Assembly: GCA_963848375.1 (NCBI GenBank)
Contig: CAWKDK010000029.1
Span: forward strand, 186,001-250,000
Reading direction: 5' to 3'
Source of the DNA: JAJPJE01 sp963848375
GTDB lineage: Bacteria; Acidobacteriota; Terriglobia; Terriglobales; Acidobacteriaceae
Length of the DNA stretch: 64,000 nt
Shown: piece after piece, positions 1-9,260 of the stretch
Numbering within the stretch: position 1 is the stretch's first letter
How the letters are laid out: the number at the start of each line of letters is the position of its first letter
Position numbers and translations under genes: made by a program
The notes under the pieces: generated by a model
What the model was told of the DNA's origin: nothing
What the model saw: only the letters and a program-made list of their open reading frames with translations
Database searches by the model: none

Positions 1-1
1 G

Positions 2-1034
2 CACGGCATCTACACGCATATCTGCGGAATCGATCTGATTCGCGACTCGAAGACGGGCGAGTTTCTCATTCTTGAAGATAACGTGCGCACGCCGAGCGGG
101 ATCTCGTATGTGCTCGAGAACCGCATCGTGATGACCCGCACTTTTCCCGACGCGTTTCAGGCGTACGAGGTTCTGCCGATCAATCATTATCCGGCGGAAC
201 TCTCCCGGATTTTGCGCAGCCTCTCTCCTCGCGGCACCACCGATACCCAGACGGTGCTGCTCACGCCCGGCATTTACAACAGCGCTTATTTCGAGCACAG
301 CTTTCCTCGCCCAGCAGATGGGTGTCGAGTTGGTTGAGGGCCGCGACCTCGTGGTCGACGGCTGCATCGTCTACATGAAGACGATCCGTGGGCTCAAGCG
401 CGTGGACGTAATCTATCGCCGCGTGGACGACGAATTCCTCGACCCCTTGGTCTTTCGCGAAGACTCGATGCTCGGCGTGCCCGGATTGATGGGGGCCTAT
501 CGTGCCGGCAATGTTGCCTTGGCGAATGCCGTCGGAAACGGAGTCGCCGACGATAAAGCCGTCTATGCCTACGTTCCCAAGTTCATCAAGTACTATCTCG
601 GCGAAGACCCGATCCTGAAGAGCGTGGACACCCATCTTTGTTCGCAGCCCGATGATCTCAGCTATGTCCTCGATCATCTACCGGAGTTGGTCGTGAAGGC
701 CGTCGGTGAATCGGGTGGCTACGGCATGTTGATCGGACCAGCTTCCGATCGAGCGACGATCCAGACTTTTCGCGACCGCATCAAGGCTGATCCGCGAAAC
801 TACATTGCCCAGCCGGTGATCGGACTCTCACGCGTTCCTTCGTACGATCCAGCCACGCAGCGGATGGGCGCGCGCCATGTCGACCTTCGTCCTTACTGCT
901 TGTACGACGGAGAGAAGGTAACGATCGTCCCTGGCGGCCTCACTCGCGTCGCACTGAAACCAGGTTCGCTGGTAGTGAATTCCTCGCAGGGTGGCGGCAG
1001 CAAAGATACCTGGGTTCTTCGCGGAGAGAACTGA
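2..1034 (+). CDS. Circularly permuted ATP-grasp type 2 family protein, 5'-truncated, frameshifted
   Basis: The gene enters from the left edge. Frame 2 reads HGIYTHICGIDLIRDSKTG onward and runs to about base 304. Frame 3 continues from about 305 with FLAQQMGVELVEGRDLVVDG and ends with SSQGGGSKDTWVL. The joined product matches the C-terminal half of the DUF404/DUF407 circularly permuted ATP-grasp proteins. These are thought to be amide- or peptide-bond ligases linked to alpha-E and transglutaminase partners. The frame change is explained by one extra C at 305-306 (TTTCCTCGCC where TTTCTCGCC would keep frame). It is the first gene of a tight cluster, with 3 bases between its stop and the next ATG. 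The family call is strong. Whether the gene is intact depends on whether the extra base is real. Confidence 0.85.
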
Positions 1035-1037
1035 GAG

Positions 1038-1994
1038 ATGCTATCGCGCATTGCAGATTCGCTGTTCTGGCTTGCTCGCTACATGGAGCGCGCCGAGGAC
1101 ACCGCGCGCATTCTCGACGTCAACTATCACATGCTTCTCGAGCAGTCGCAGCAAACTTATCGCCTGCGCTGGGAGCCCCTGGTGATCATGGCCGGCGAAG
1201 AGAAACGCTTTCGCGACACCTACGAAGAAGCCAACGCGCAGACGGTCTTCGAGTTTCTCGCCTTCCGCCAGGACAATCCCAACTCCATCGTGCAATGTAT
1301 CGCCAAGGCTCGCGAGAACGCACGCACGATTCGCGACCGCATTTCGCGCGAGATGTGGGAAGACATCAACGGCCTCTACTTCATGTTGAATCGCTTCAAT
1401 CCGGAAGAGGAGATCGCTGCCGGGCCGCATCGCTTTTGCGATGCTATCAAGTTTGGCAGCCACCGTTTCCACGGCGTCACCGACGCCACGCTTCCTCACG
1501 ATGAAGGATGGCAGTTCCTGCGAGTGGGCTGGTCGCTAGAACGTGCCGAGATGACCGCTCGACTCGTCGACGTCCAGTACCAGAACCTGCTCGATACAAC
1601 TTCCATGGCGAACGTCGCCGACAACCACCAATGGATGGCCGTCCTCAAATCCGTCGGTGCCTACGAGGCGTATCACCGCCAGCATCATTCGCCAATTGAA
1701 CCTGAGCGCGTCGCCGAGATGCTGATCCTGCACCCTCAACATCCTCGCTCGATTCGATTCAGCGCTACCGAAGTGCAAGGTGGCCTGCGCGCGATCAGCG
1801 GCACCGGCTCGGGGTCTTATGCGACCGAGGCCGAGCGTATGACCGGAAAGTTGCTCGAGGGATTGCGCTATGATCGCATTGACGAGATTTTCAAGCGCGG
1901 CCTGCATTCCTATTTGCACGAACTGCTGCGCATGTTCCGCTTGATTGGAACCGATATCGAACGCAAGTACTTCTATTACGGAGCCGTCGCTTGA
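1038..1994 (+). CDS. Alpha-E domain-containing protein (DUF403)
   Basis: The 318-residue product is almost entirely alpha-helical. It begins MLSRIADSLFWLARYMERA, the typical opening of alpha-E proteins, and has a second ERAE-type helix (SLERAEMTARLVDVQYQ) midway, as expected of the duplicated fold. Alpha-E proteins are found with circularly permuted ATP-grasp ligases and transglutaminase-like proteins in predicted peptide-synthesis or protein-tagging operons; their biochemistry is unknown. GGAGAG lies a few bases before the ATG. The stop codon overlaps the start of the next gene (TTGA), which suggests translational coupling. Confidence 0.92.
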   Translation: MLSRIADSLFWLARYMERAEDTARILDVNYHMLLEQSQQTYRLRWEPLVIMAGEEKRFRDTYEEANAQTVFEFLAFRQDNPNSIVQCIAKARENARTIRDRISREMWEDINGLYFMLNRFNPEEEIAAGPHRFCDAIKFGSHRFHGVTDATLPHDEGWQFLRVGWSLERAEMTARLVDVQYQNLLDTTSMANVADNHQWMAVLKSVGAYEAYHRQHHSPIEPERVAEMLILHPQHPRSIRFSATEVQGGLRAISGTGSGSYATEAERMTGKLLEGLRYDRIDEIFKRGLHSYLHELLRMFRLIGTDIERKYFYYGAVA

Positions 1995-2956
1995 ACAGAT
2001 ATCACTTCGTTCATGTCACTGAATTTCAGTACGACGGGCCGGTCTCGGAGAGCTATAACGAAGTCCGCCTGCGTCCGCTTCACGACGATCGCCAGAGCTG
2101 TCTCTCGTTTCGGCTCTCGACCTCTCCCGCGACCCGTGTGACTGCCTATCACGACGCTTACGGCAACTGGGTCCATCAGTTCAACGTGCTTTCCGAGCAC
2201 CGGCACTTGAAAATCGAAGCCGAGTCCGTGGTCCTGGCGCACGAGAGTACGGCAGAACCGTCGCATACTTCAGTCGACGAGTTGCAGGCCAATTTTCCCA
2301 ACATTGCCGACGACTACTACGACTTCCTCACGCCGACGGCCTATGTCCCCACGCTTCCTGAACTGCTCGTGTTGGCCAGGGAAGCGGAGAGCCAGTCCGA
2401 CGGCTCGATCCACAGCTTTGCCAAGGCGGTTTCAGATCTCATCCATCAGCGATTCAGTTATGTGAAGGGCGCGACACACGTGCACTCCTCGATTCGCGAT
2501 GCCTTGTCGCTCTCGGCGGGGGTGTGCCAGGATTTCGCTCATGTCGCTCTTGGAGTTCTGCGCGCCCGCGGCATTCCCGCGCGTTATGTTTCCGGATACA
2601 TGGTGCCCAGCGACGCAGCCGAGCCGCAATCGAAGCTGGAGCAGGTAATCGGCGGCCAAGCGTCGCACGCCTGGGCTGAATACCTCATTCCCGGTGAGGA
2701 TTGGTTCGGCGTCGACCCAACCTTGGGTGCGCCAGTCGGAATGCGTCACGTGCGGGTCGCTTATGGACGCGACTACGGGGATGTCGCTCCGGTTCGCGGC
2801 GTATATAAAGGACAGGCTGGCCAGCGGCTTTCCGTAGACGTTCAGGTCTGCCCCGTCGTCGACGATTCCGGGCATTCCCAGCTGAGCAACTCTGCCACGG
2901 GTACGATCGAGCCTCCACCTGCCAGCGACCGCCCGCAGCAACCCGCCCAGCAGTAG
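1991..2956 (+). CDS. Transglutaminase-like cysteine protease family protein
   Basis: The 321-residue product has a bacterial transglutaminase N-terminal beta region (residues 1-90) and a transglutaminase-like core with a clear Cys-His-Asp triad: Cys179 in GVCQDFAH, His226 in SHAWAE and Asp242 in GVDPT. The proline/glutamine-rich tail from about 300 looks disordered. The start is a TTG overlapping the stop of the alpha-E gene. Family members are thought to cleave or transfer peptide bonds. Here it is the third member of the ATP-grasp/alpha-E cluster. The substrate cannot be told from sequence. Confidence 0.92.
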   Translation: MNRYHFVHVTEFQYDGPVSESYNEVRLRPLHDDRQSCLSFRLSTSPATRVTAYHDAYGNWVHQFNVLSEHRHLKIEAESVVLAHESTAEPSHTSVDELQANFPNIADDYYDFLTPTAYVPTLPELLVLAREAESQSDGSIHSFAKAVSDLIHQRFSYVKGATHVHSSIRDALSLSAGVCQDFAHVALGVLRARGIPARYVSGYMVPSDAAEPQSKLEQVIGGQASHAWAEYLIPGEDWFGVDPTLGAPVGMRHVRVAYGRDYGDVAPVRGVYKGQAGQRLSVDVQVCPVVDDSGHSQLSNSATGTIEPPPASDRPQQPAQQ

Positions 2957-2976
2957 CCATCCACAATTTGCGTGGC

Positions 2977-2994
2977 GCAGCCGACTTCGGCTGC
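2977..2994 (+). terminator. Stem-loop after the ATP-grasp/alpha-E/transglutaminase operon
   Basis: GCAGCCGA and TCGGCTGC form a tight hairpin followed by AATTT, 20 bases after the operon's last stop. It is weak as a terminator because the T tract is short; it could instead be a dispersed palindrome. Confidence 0.4.
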
Positions 2995-3285
2995 AATTTC
3001 CTCGCGAGGCGAGGATTCTCAGGCCCTGCCCGTGTGTAAAGTGTGAACTCATCCAGCTAATCACATCATCCTGAAGCGCGCTCGCGTCGAACCTTAATAC
3101 GAATCATGACTAGCGGAGAGTAGCTGAAAGAAATATCAGCTGCAGTTTGTTACATGTCTTCACGAATCTCTGCTCTGTTCAGAGCAGCGGGAAAAATCTA
3201 CTTAGCACGCATGTTGCGGGCCAACAGACACTTTCTCCAGCTTCATCCAATCCGCCACTTAGACCTCTCGGAGGTTGATCTGGCC

Positions 3286-5409
3286 ATGCTCACCCGGTTT
3301 GGTTCTTTCACTCTAGTCGCCGTCACAATTTTAACTGCGGCGCTTACAGGCTGTGCGGGGATGAGAGTAGTACCCGCTCCAGCCATCCCATCCCCTGCCG
3401 CCTCGCTGTCATCAAACGTGACAACTGTTCAATCTGGACAAACCGCCACGCTCACGTGGCAAACGCAAAACGCCACTACCGTTACTTTGAATGGAAATCC
3501 AGTAACCGCCACCGGATCGATGCAGGTGAATCCTCTAACGACCACGACCTATACGCTGGTCGCGACTGGGCCAACAGGTACATCACCAGCACAATCTGCG
3601 AGCACGATCACTGTTACTGGACCTCCTGCTCCGGTCGCGAACCTGAGCACCAGTGCCCCCACTGTGCTTGCGGGCCAATCGGCGACGCTGACGTGGACAA
3701 CGCAAAACGCCACGGCAGTAACTTTGGATGGAACTGCGGTCCCGGCCACCGGGACACAAACCGTGACACCATCGCAAGACACCACTTATACGCTGGTGGC
3801 CACCGGTGTCAGCGGCACCACGCCTTCACAATCCACCGCCAGTGTCAGCATTGCTCTCCCACCTACCGCAACGCTGGCAGCGAGTCCTGCAACCATCGTC
3901 GTCGGCGGGACTGGCACGCTCACGTGGTCTTCGCAGAACGCAACCACAGTCACTCTCGACGGCGCGGCAGTCGCAGCCAGCGGGAGCCAGACCATTAATC
4001 CCGGCTCGACGACGACCTATACACTCGTTGCTTCCGGCACATCATTGGCCGCCCCGGTCACTCAGACTCTCACGGTGCAGGTTGTAACGGGTTCTCTGCA
4101 GACGTCGGTGAATCACATCATCTTCGAAATGCAGGAGAACCGCAGCTTCGACCACTACTTTGGATTTCTTAACGAGTATCGCGTCGCCCAGGGTCTGCCC
4201 GCCGATGTTGACGGGTTTCCCGCAGATTGCAAATCGAATGCAAAGTTGGGTTCCAGATGTTCGATTTCGGTCGAGACCTGGCAAGGGACTGGTCCCGGGC
4301 ATCTCTCTCCATATCACATGAAGAGCGGCTGCATCGAAGACCTGAGCTCTTCCTGGCAGGAAGCCCACAATGATGTGAACCTCCACGCGCCGAATGAAAA
4401 CAACTGGGGCAAGCTTCCGCCGATGAACGGTTTTGCAGCCATGGCCGGAGGCTTTGCAGCACACACCATGGAGAGCGACGTGGCTGGCGCGCGCGCGATG
4501 GGCTTTTACACCGCCGACGATCTTCCTTTCTATTATTGGGCCGCTACTACCTTTGGGTTATCCGATCGCATGTTCAGTGGCGCGCTTACTCGCACGCAAC
4601 CGAACCGCATGTATCTGCTGGCAGCAACGTCGAACGGCTACGCTTTTCCAGGCGCAGCCAGCAACGATCCCCATCCCCCAATGTATCTGGATAACCGGGA
4701 GAACATTTTTGAACTGCTGGATAAAAATAACATCACGTGGAAGGTTTACATCTCCAATGTGACCTATCGGAAGCATTCGCTGAACGGCACCTATATGAGC
4801 TACTTCTACACGTTCAGTGGCAAGCATCTCGCGAACTTCGTCCCGATCAGCGAATTTGCCACCGATGCACAGGCCGGCACTTTGCCCCAGGTGGCGATGA
4901 TTGAACCCGACGCCGGTCATGATGAGCATCCGTTGGATCAGGTGGATGTGGGCGCACGATTCGTCCGCGACCAGGTGGTCACTCTGATGAATAGTCCCTC
5001 GTGGCAGGACTCCATCTTCATCATGGTGTTCGACGAAGGTGGCGGTATGTATGATCATGTGCCGCCAGCCTCCATGCCACCGCCGGACAAAAAGAACCCG
5101 ATCCTCGGGCCGGGCGATCCTCGTGGGTTGTTCGATACCACCGGCTTCCGCGTTCCGAACCTGGTGATCTCTCCCTTTACCAAGCCAGGATATGTTTCGC
5201 ACACCAATGCTGACTTCACGGCGATCCTGAAGCTGATCGAAACGCGCTTCCTGACGCCAGATCCGACGACCGGCCTTCTTCCTTCGCTCACGGCGCGCGA
5301 TGCGGCACAGCCAGATTTGACCGAGTTCTTCGACTGGACATCGCCGAATTTGGCCTCGACAAATCCGCCAGAACAAACTGGTTTGCCGTGCTACTACTCG
5401 CTGCCGTGA
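3286..5409 (+). CDS. Lipoprotein phosphoesterase (phospholipase C/acid phosphatase family) with three Ig-like repeats
   Basis: From the ATG at 3286 (GGAGG 11 bases upstream) the product is 707 residues. Residues 1-25 are a lipoprotein signal ending in the lipobox LTGC. Three similar repeats of about 75-80 residues follow (to about residue 270). Each contains a TLTW.(T/S)QNAT core, then VTL(N/D)G and TTYTLVA, and looks like an Ig-like adhesion or stalk module. The C-terminal part is a phosphoesterase domain (PF04185 type) with the N-terminal motif EMQENRSFDHYFG and the metal-site motif VFDEGGGMYDHVPP. This arrangement suggests an outer-surface enzyme hydrolysing phosphate esters or phospholipids. 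The reading frame stays open upstream to 3154, but that extension has no signal peptide and is unlikely to be translated. Confidence 0.88.
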   Translation: MLTRFGSFTLVAVTILTAALTGCAGMRVVPAPAIPSPAASLSSNVTTVQSGQTATLTWQTQNATTVTLNGNPVTATGSMQVNPLTTTTYTLVATGPTGTSPAQSASTITVTGPPAPVANLSTSAPTVLAGQSATLTWTTQNATAVTLDGTAVPATGTQTVTPSQDTTYTLVATGVSGTTPSQSTASVSIALPPTATLAASPATIVVGGTGTLTWSSQNATTVTLDGAAVAASGSQTINPGSTTTYTLVASGTSLAAPVTQTLTVQVVTGSLQTSVNHIIFEMQENRSFDHYFGFLNEYRVAQGLPADVDGFPADCKSNAKLGSRCSISVETWQGTGPGHLSPYHMKSGCIEDLSSSWQEAHNDVNLHAPNENNWGKLPPMNGFAAMAGGFAAHTMESDVAGARAMGFYTADDLPFYYWAATTFGLSDRMFSGALTRTQPNRMYLLAATSNGYAFPGAASNDPHPPMYLDNRENIFELLDKNNITWKVYISNVTYRKHSLNGTYMSYFYTFSGKHLANFVPISEFATDAQAGTLPQVAMIEPDAGHDEHPLDQVDVGARFVRDQVVTLMNSPSWQDSIFIMVFDEGGGMYDHVPPASMPPPDKKNPILGPGDPRGLFDTTGFRVPNLVISPFTKPGYVSHTNADFTAILKLIETRFLTPDPTTGLLPSLTARDAAQPDLTEFFDWTSPNLASTNPPEQTGLPCYYSLP

Positions 5410-5426
5410 TCGGTTAGCCACGACCC

Positions 5427-5458
5427 GATGAGCCCGGTCCATGTGGCCGGGCTTTATT
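5427..5458 (+). terminator. Rho-independent terminator after the phosphoesterase gene
   Basis: AGCCCGG pairs with CCGGGCT across a short loop and is followed by TTATTATTG. It lies about 20 bases after the stop of the phosphoesterase gene. Confidence 0.65.
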
Positions 5459-6493
5459 ATTGAGGGGACATCAGGCGAAGACCGCTTGCAAACCCATTCG
5501 GCCAATATCATATCTGTCGAGTCCGGTTCATCGCGCAATCGATTGATCGCAGCTCTGCTCTCATTCTGCGCGATTCTCTTTAGCTTCTGGTTCGCCGGTC
5601 GTCATTTTTCGATTGAACAGAGAATCGGCGGGCACCTGCCGTCTACGTTCGCGGCTTTCGCTTTGCTTCTCGCGCCGTACTGGTTCTTCGGCTTCGGACT
5701 CGCGCGGGTGCTCGCGTCGATTCGCAATCGCGCGATACGGGTCCTTCTCCCCGGAGTCCTGGTAATTCCATATCTGATTTTCAGCCTGCCGCGTGGTGAG
5801 TTTCGCTGGTCTTACGGGTTACTCCTGCCCGGAATTACCGTCGGACTCGCGTGCCTGTTCGAGTTAATCGGCCCAAAGACCGCGGCCATCGCGTGGCAGG
5901 ACGTGATCGCCCTCTGCCTGGTCGGATTTCCGGTGGAGTTTCGCCTCTTGCCCGGAGCGTTCCCCCACTCCGGATTGAGCGCTTTCTCTAAATTCCTGCT
6001 GCTCGATGCTGCGCTCTACGCGTATCTGGTTGTGCGGCGACTGGATGGCGTCGGTTACAACTTCTCGCCCCGTCTTCGTGATTTCGCCATTGGCCTGCGC
6101 AATTGGGCTCTGTACGCATGCATCGCTTTGCCATTGGGATTCCTGCTGCACTTCATCTCTTTCTATCGCCGCGTCCCTTCCATCGGTACAGTCGCATCCG
6201 CGCTGCTGGTCACCTTTTTCTTTGTGGCGATACCCGAGGAACTTTTCTTTCGCGGACTCCTCCAAAACATGCTGGAAGTCCGCTACGGCGCACGCCGCGC
6301 GTTGATAATCGCTTCCATCGTTTTCGGACTATCGCATTTCAACAAGCCGCTTCCTTTCAACTGGCGCTACGTCGCAATGGCAACCGTCGCCGGAATCTTT
6401 TACGGACTGGCCTGGCGTGATCGCCGCCGCTTGCTTTCTTCCGCCACCACTCACACGCTCGTAGATGTCGTGTGGTCACTCTGGTTCCGCTGA
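5441..6493 (+). CDS. CPBP family intramembrane glutamic endopeptidase
   Basis: The product has about eight hydrophobic segments and the two CPBP/Abi signatures: EELFFRG at about residue 265 (catalytic Glu pair plus Arg) and a GLSHF histidine motif at about 298. Members are membrane-embedded proteases related to Rce1, or bacteriocin-immunity-type proteins. The ATG at 5441 lies inside the preceding terminator hairpin, so the true start is probably a downstream TTG; the N-terminal 20-35 residues are doubtful. The frame remains open to the stop at 6493. Confidence 0.82.
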   Translation: MWPGFIIEGTSGEDRLQTHSANIISVESGSSRNRLIAALLSFCAILFSFWFAGRHFSIEQRIGGHLPSTFAAFALLLAPYWFFGFGLARVLASIRNRAIRVLLPGVLVIPYLIFSLPRGEFRWSYGLLLPGITVGLACLFELIGPKTAAIAWQDVIALCLVGFPVEFRLLPGAFPHSGLSAFSKFLLLDAALYAYLVVRRLDGVGYNFSPRLRDFAIGLRNWALYACIALPLGFLLHFISFYRRVPSIGTVASALLVTFFFVAIPEELFFRGLLQNMLEVRYGARRALIIASIVFGLSHFNKPLPFNWRYVAMATVAGIFYGLAWRDRRRLLSSATTHTLVDVVWSLWFR

Positions 6494-6659
6494 TCTGTTT
6501 TGGGCCAATTGTCCCGCTTCAAAACAGTCTCACCTCTACATGTGACAGTAGTCACTGTCGCGGGAGGCTCTTTGTCACATGATGGTGTGAAGGATCAAGG
6601 ATCGCCGCAATCGCAGCTGCCATCCCTGGAGCAGTCTCGGCCCCTGCACAGAGGTGACT

Positions 6660-7142
6660 ATGTCTCAATCCACAATTCCAAGCGATTCAAAGACCAATCA
6701 TCGTGAGCACGAGGCGCTACGCCTGGAAGTTGAGAGCCTGCGCGCCGCACTGGATTCCCTGGCGGCCTATTCGGAAGCCATCGCGAATCTGCGGTCGTTG
6801 CGCGAAGTAGCTGAGCATCTCCGTTCGCTGTTGTCGGACGTGCCCGCTCATATGGTTCATGAAGAACGCACAGTTCTTACTGCGATGGAACGCCTCGGTC
6901 CGGAGGAAGCTCGCTTTGCGGAAGTTATGCGCCAGCAGCACCGTATGCTAACCGCTGGTCTGGAGAAATTCTTTCGGATGCTGAACGAGATTCACGACAG
7001 CAACGACCTGTGCGCCGGCCTTCGCGAATTGCAGGACTGTGGCGCGAACATTTCTAAGCTGCTCCTGCATCATATGGAAACGGAAGATCGCCGTATTCGC
7101 TTGCTCGCCGATGCGAGTGAGACCACCGTCTCCGATTCCTGA
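6660..7142 (+). CDS. Hemerythrin-like (HHE) domain protein
   Basis: The 160-residue helical protein has the metal-ligand pattern of HHE proteins: HREHEALR near the N-terminus, VHEERTVL, QQHRML and finally LLHHMETEDRRI. Such four-helix proteins bind di-iron and sense or store oxygen or nitric oxide. The ATG at 6660 is preferred because AGAGG lies 6-10 bases upstream; a GTG at 6654 is in frame but overlaps that site. The 160-base upstream gap holds no other gene. Confidence 0.75.
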   Translation: MSQSTIPSDSKTNHREHEALRLEVESLRAALDSLAAYSEAIANLRSLREVAEHLRSLLSDVPAHMVHEERTVLTAMERLGPEEARFAEVMRQQHRMLTAGLEKFFRMLNEIHDSNDLCAGLRELQDCGANISKLLLHHMETEDRRIRLLADASETTVSDS

Positions 7143-7150
7143 ATATCGGC

Positions 7151-7597
7151 CTACTGCTTCGTTCCACCCGCTGCTTGATTTTGTGATTCGCGCCCAGTCA
7201 CCCCCACCAGGTTGCTCTTGCGAACGGTATTCGCATTCCAGACAGAGCCATTGTCACTGCCGACGCCGCCTCGTTGCTGCGCAAGAATTTCAGCTGCTGC
7301 GTGGCGGCTTGCCATTGCTCCGGCCTCTCTGCTTTGCCCCGCTTCCGAAGCATTCTGCAAATTTGTGCGACTGTCTGTGCCCGTCGTTTGGATTCCTGGC
7401 ACCGTGACCACACCGCTGGTGTCGCCTGCATAGCCGCCAATCTGCGTGTTCGCATCCGGACTGGTCACGATCTGCGCGCCCGTATCTCCGCGGTGCAAGG
7501 CACGATCGGAGCCAATCAGGTCCTGCCCCGGCAAGGTTTCTTGAGCGCAAAGATAACTTCCTGCCAGTAAACAAAGCACCGTCGCTGCGAAACGCAT
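7151..7597 (-). CDS. Small secreted protein of unknown function
   Basis: The 148-residue product starts MRFAATVLCLLAGSYLCAQ, a clear signal peptide with an AxA-like cleavage site. The mature part is rich in Gly, Ala, Thr and Gln and looks disordered or secreted. A perfect GGAGG lies 6 bases before the ATG at 7597. No domain is recognised. It is convergent with the hemerythrin-like gene, with only 8 bases between the stops. Confidence 0.6.
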   Translation of the reverse strand: MRFAATVLCLLAGSYLCAQETLPGQDLIGSDRALHRGDTGAQIVTSPDANTQIGGYAGDTSGVVTVPGIQTTGTDSRTNLQNASEAGQSREAGAMASRHAAAEILAQQRGGVGSDNGSVWNANTVRKSNLVGVTGRESQNQAAGGTKQ

Positions 7598-7876
7598 AGT
7601 TGCCTCCACATCTATCCTTCAGGTTAGACGCGAATGCTTCACTGGCTGTTTCTCCGTGCTCGCGAGCGCTTACGTGCCAGCAGCGGCTTCTAAACCTCGA
7701 TGCGCCTTCTTTTCGTCGTTTTTCGCGCTTTTACCATGGCAGCACAGCCGGCTCCGGATTGGCAGATTCATCTCGGGGAATCTCACCAAACCGCTTTTCT
7801 GCAGCACTTTATGACGGTCCTCATTACCTAGGTAATCTGGTGTGGGAGCCATTCCCGGCCTATCCTCATCAGCGTT

Positions 7877-8212
7877 ATGCGAAAAATACTGCCAGTCTTC
7901 CTCCTCGGCTTGGCAATACTGTCCACAATGCTCGCTGTGCCGGCATTGCAAGCGCAGGAAGAGGGTCAACGAAAAGCAACCCTTCGTGTTTCTCCCGCTT
8001 ATCCGGAACTCGCCAGGAAAATGAATGTGAGCGGCACGGTTAAGTTGGAAGTAACGATTACACCTGACGGAAAAGTGAAGTCGGTGAAACCGATCGGTGG
8101 ACATCCGGTTCTGGTGGAAGCCGCGGACCAAGCGGTAAAGAAATGGAAGTTTGAGCCGGCCAGTTCATCGACCACGGAAGTTGTCGCCGTTCAATTCCGC
8201 AGCGATCAATAA
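7877..8212 (+). CDS. Secreted TonB C-terminal domain protein
   Basis: The 111-residue product has a signal peptide (to about residue 26, ending ALQAQ) and a TonB C-terminal-like domain: YPELARKMNVSGTVKLEVTI, DGKVKSVKPIGG, and the terminal KWKFEPA. It lacks the membrane anchor plus long proline-rich spanner of a true TonB, so it is a minimal periplasmic TonB-fold protein. A strong terminator follows. Confidence 0.82.
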   Translation: MRKILPVFLLGLAILSTMLAVPALQAQEEGQRKATLRVSPAYPELARKMNVSGTVKLEVTITPDGKVKSVKPIGGHPVLVEAADQAVKKWKFEPASSSTTEVVAVQFRSDQ

Positions 8213-8233
8213 TTAACCCGCAATCATCCAAAG

Positions 8234-8266
8234 ATAAGGCAGCCCAAGTGGCTGCCTTATTCTTTT
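8234..8266 (+). terminator. Rho-independent terminator after the TonB-domain gene
   Basis: There is a perfect 11-bp stem (ATAAGGCAGCC with GGCTGCCTTAT) with a 5-base loop, followed by TCTTTT. It may act in both directions, because a leftward gene ends at 8285. Confidence 0.8.
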
Positions 8267-8284
8267 GACTCAGAAGCAAACTGA

Positions 8285-8695
8285 TCAAAACCAGGTTTGC
8301 GCCCGATATCGGCGGTAGTCGTCCCCGAACGCCTGTTCAAGCACTTGATTTTCCCGTTTCACGCGCCCAAGTTGCATGCTGTAGAAAACCAGTCCGATGA
8401 TCAGCGCGAGCCAGTTCTGGCCGCCGATGAGAATGCCCACCAGCGCGATCCCAGCAAAGAAGTAAATCGGGTGGCTGATTTTCGAGTACAGTCCGTGCGT
8501 AACCAGTTGCTTGGCTTGCGCAGTGATAGCGAACGAGCGGCCCAGCTGTAGTCGCGCGGTGATCCAGAACGCCAGCCCGAACAGAAACAGCGCGAGACCG
8601 ATCCAGTATTGATGCGTGCGCGGGCGCAGTCCGAACACCAGTGCCGCAACAATCAGGTAAATCGCAACGTCAAACCACATCACGTGACGCTTCAT
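8285..8695 (-). CDS. Isoprenylcysteine carboxyl methyltransferase-like (ICMT/PEMT) membrane protein
   Basis: The 136-residue product has four hydrophobic segments and the family's C-terminal cytoplasmic motif: GLYSKISHPIYF, then RVKRENQVLEQAFGDDYRRYRAQ. These resemble the SAM- and lipid-binding features of the PEMT/ICMT superfamily. The bacterial members' substrates are mostly unknown; phospholipid or quinone-like methylation is inferred only from the family. Confidence 0.85.
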   Translation of the reverse strand: MKRHVMWFDVAIYLIVAALVFGLRPRTHQYWIGLALFLFGLAFWITARLQLGRSFAITAQAKQLVTHGLYSKISHPIYFFAGIALVGILIGGQNWLALIIGLVFYSMQLGRVKRENQVLEQAFGDDYRRYRAQTWF

Positions 8696-8837
8696 GAGGC
8701 GACTAGTGTAGCGGGGAGAAGCCGCTGAATGAAGTGGCTAGTGATGAGTGGAAAGAAAAAAGTTAAACGCGCGCGTTGACCCACGCCAGCACCCCGCCGA
8801 GAAGAAGGCCTCCGCCGGAAGCCATATGATGCCGGAA

Positions 8838-9149
8838 TCAGCTCGGACCGGCGCAGGGAATCACATTCGACAGAACGCCCGCGAGGATAACGATCCCGCA
8901 GAGTGCCGTCGCCGAACCGCCAATCCACAGGGGACGAACGCTGCCGCCCTTCTTCACCAGCAGCCATAGTCCACAACTGACCATCACCACGCCGCAGATA
9001 ACGAAGAGTACTGCGCACCCTGCAAGTGCGGGCGAGATCCACGACCACTCGCCGAGCAGCGCGTATCCGCTCCGGCCATAGATCGCACCGAAGAGAAGCA
9101 TCAGTATCGCGAGAAACAGTGTGCCTGCGTGTTGAAATGCTGCCTTCAC
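8838..9149 (-). CDS. Small three-helix membrane protein of unknown function
   Basis: The 103-residue product has three strongly hydrophobic segments: residues about 10-28, 38-65 and 74-95. Basic residues (VKKGG) follow the second segment. No family was recognised. It lies between two leftward genes with its own ATG and consistent hydrophobic periodicity, so it is probably real. Confidence 0.55.
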   Translation of the reverse strand: MKAAFQHAGTLFLAILMLLFGAIYGRSGYALLGEWSWISPALAGCAVLFVICGVVMVSCGLWLLVKKGGSVRPLWIGGSATALCGIVILAGVLSNVIPCAGPS

Positions 9150-9260
9150 GACAATTAATAGTAGCGCCGTTCAGAGTGCCCGATGTCGGAGAACGCAATC
9201 GCGCGCAGAAGCAGAAAGCCGCCGAAGTTCTCGGCGGCTGTTCTGTCCTGAGGGTTGTCA

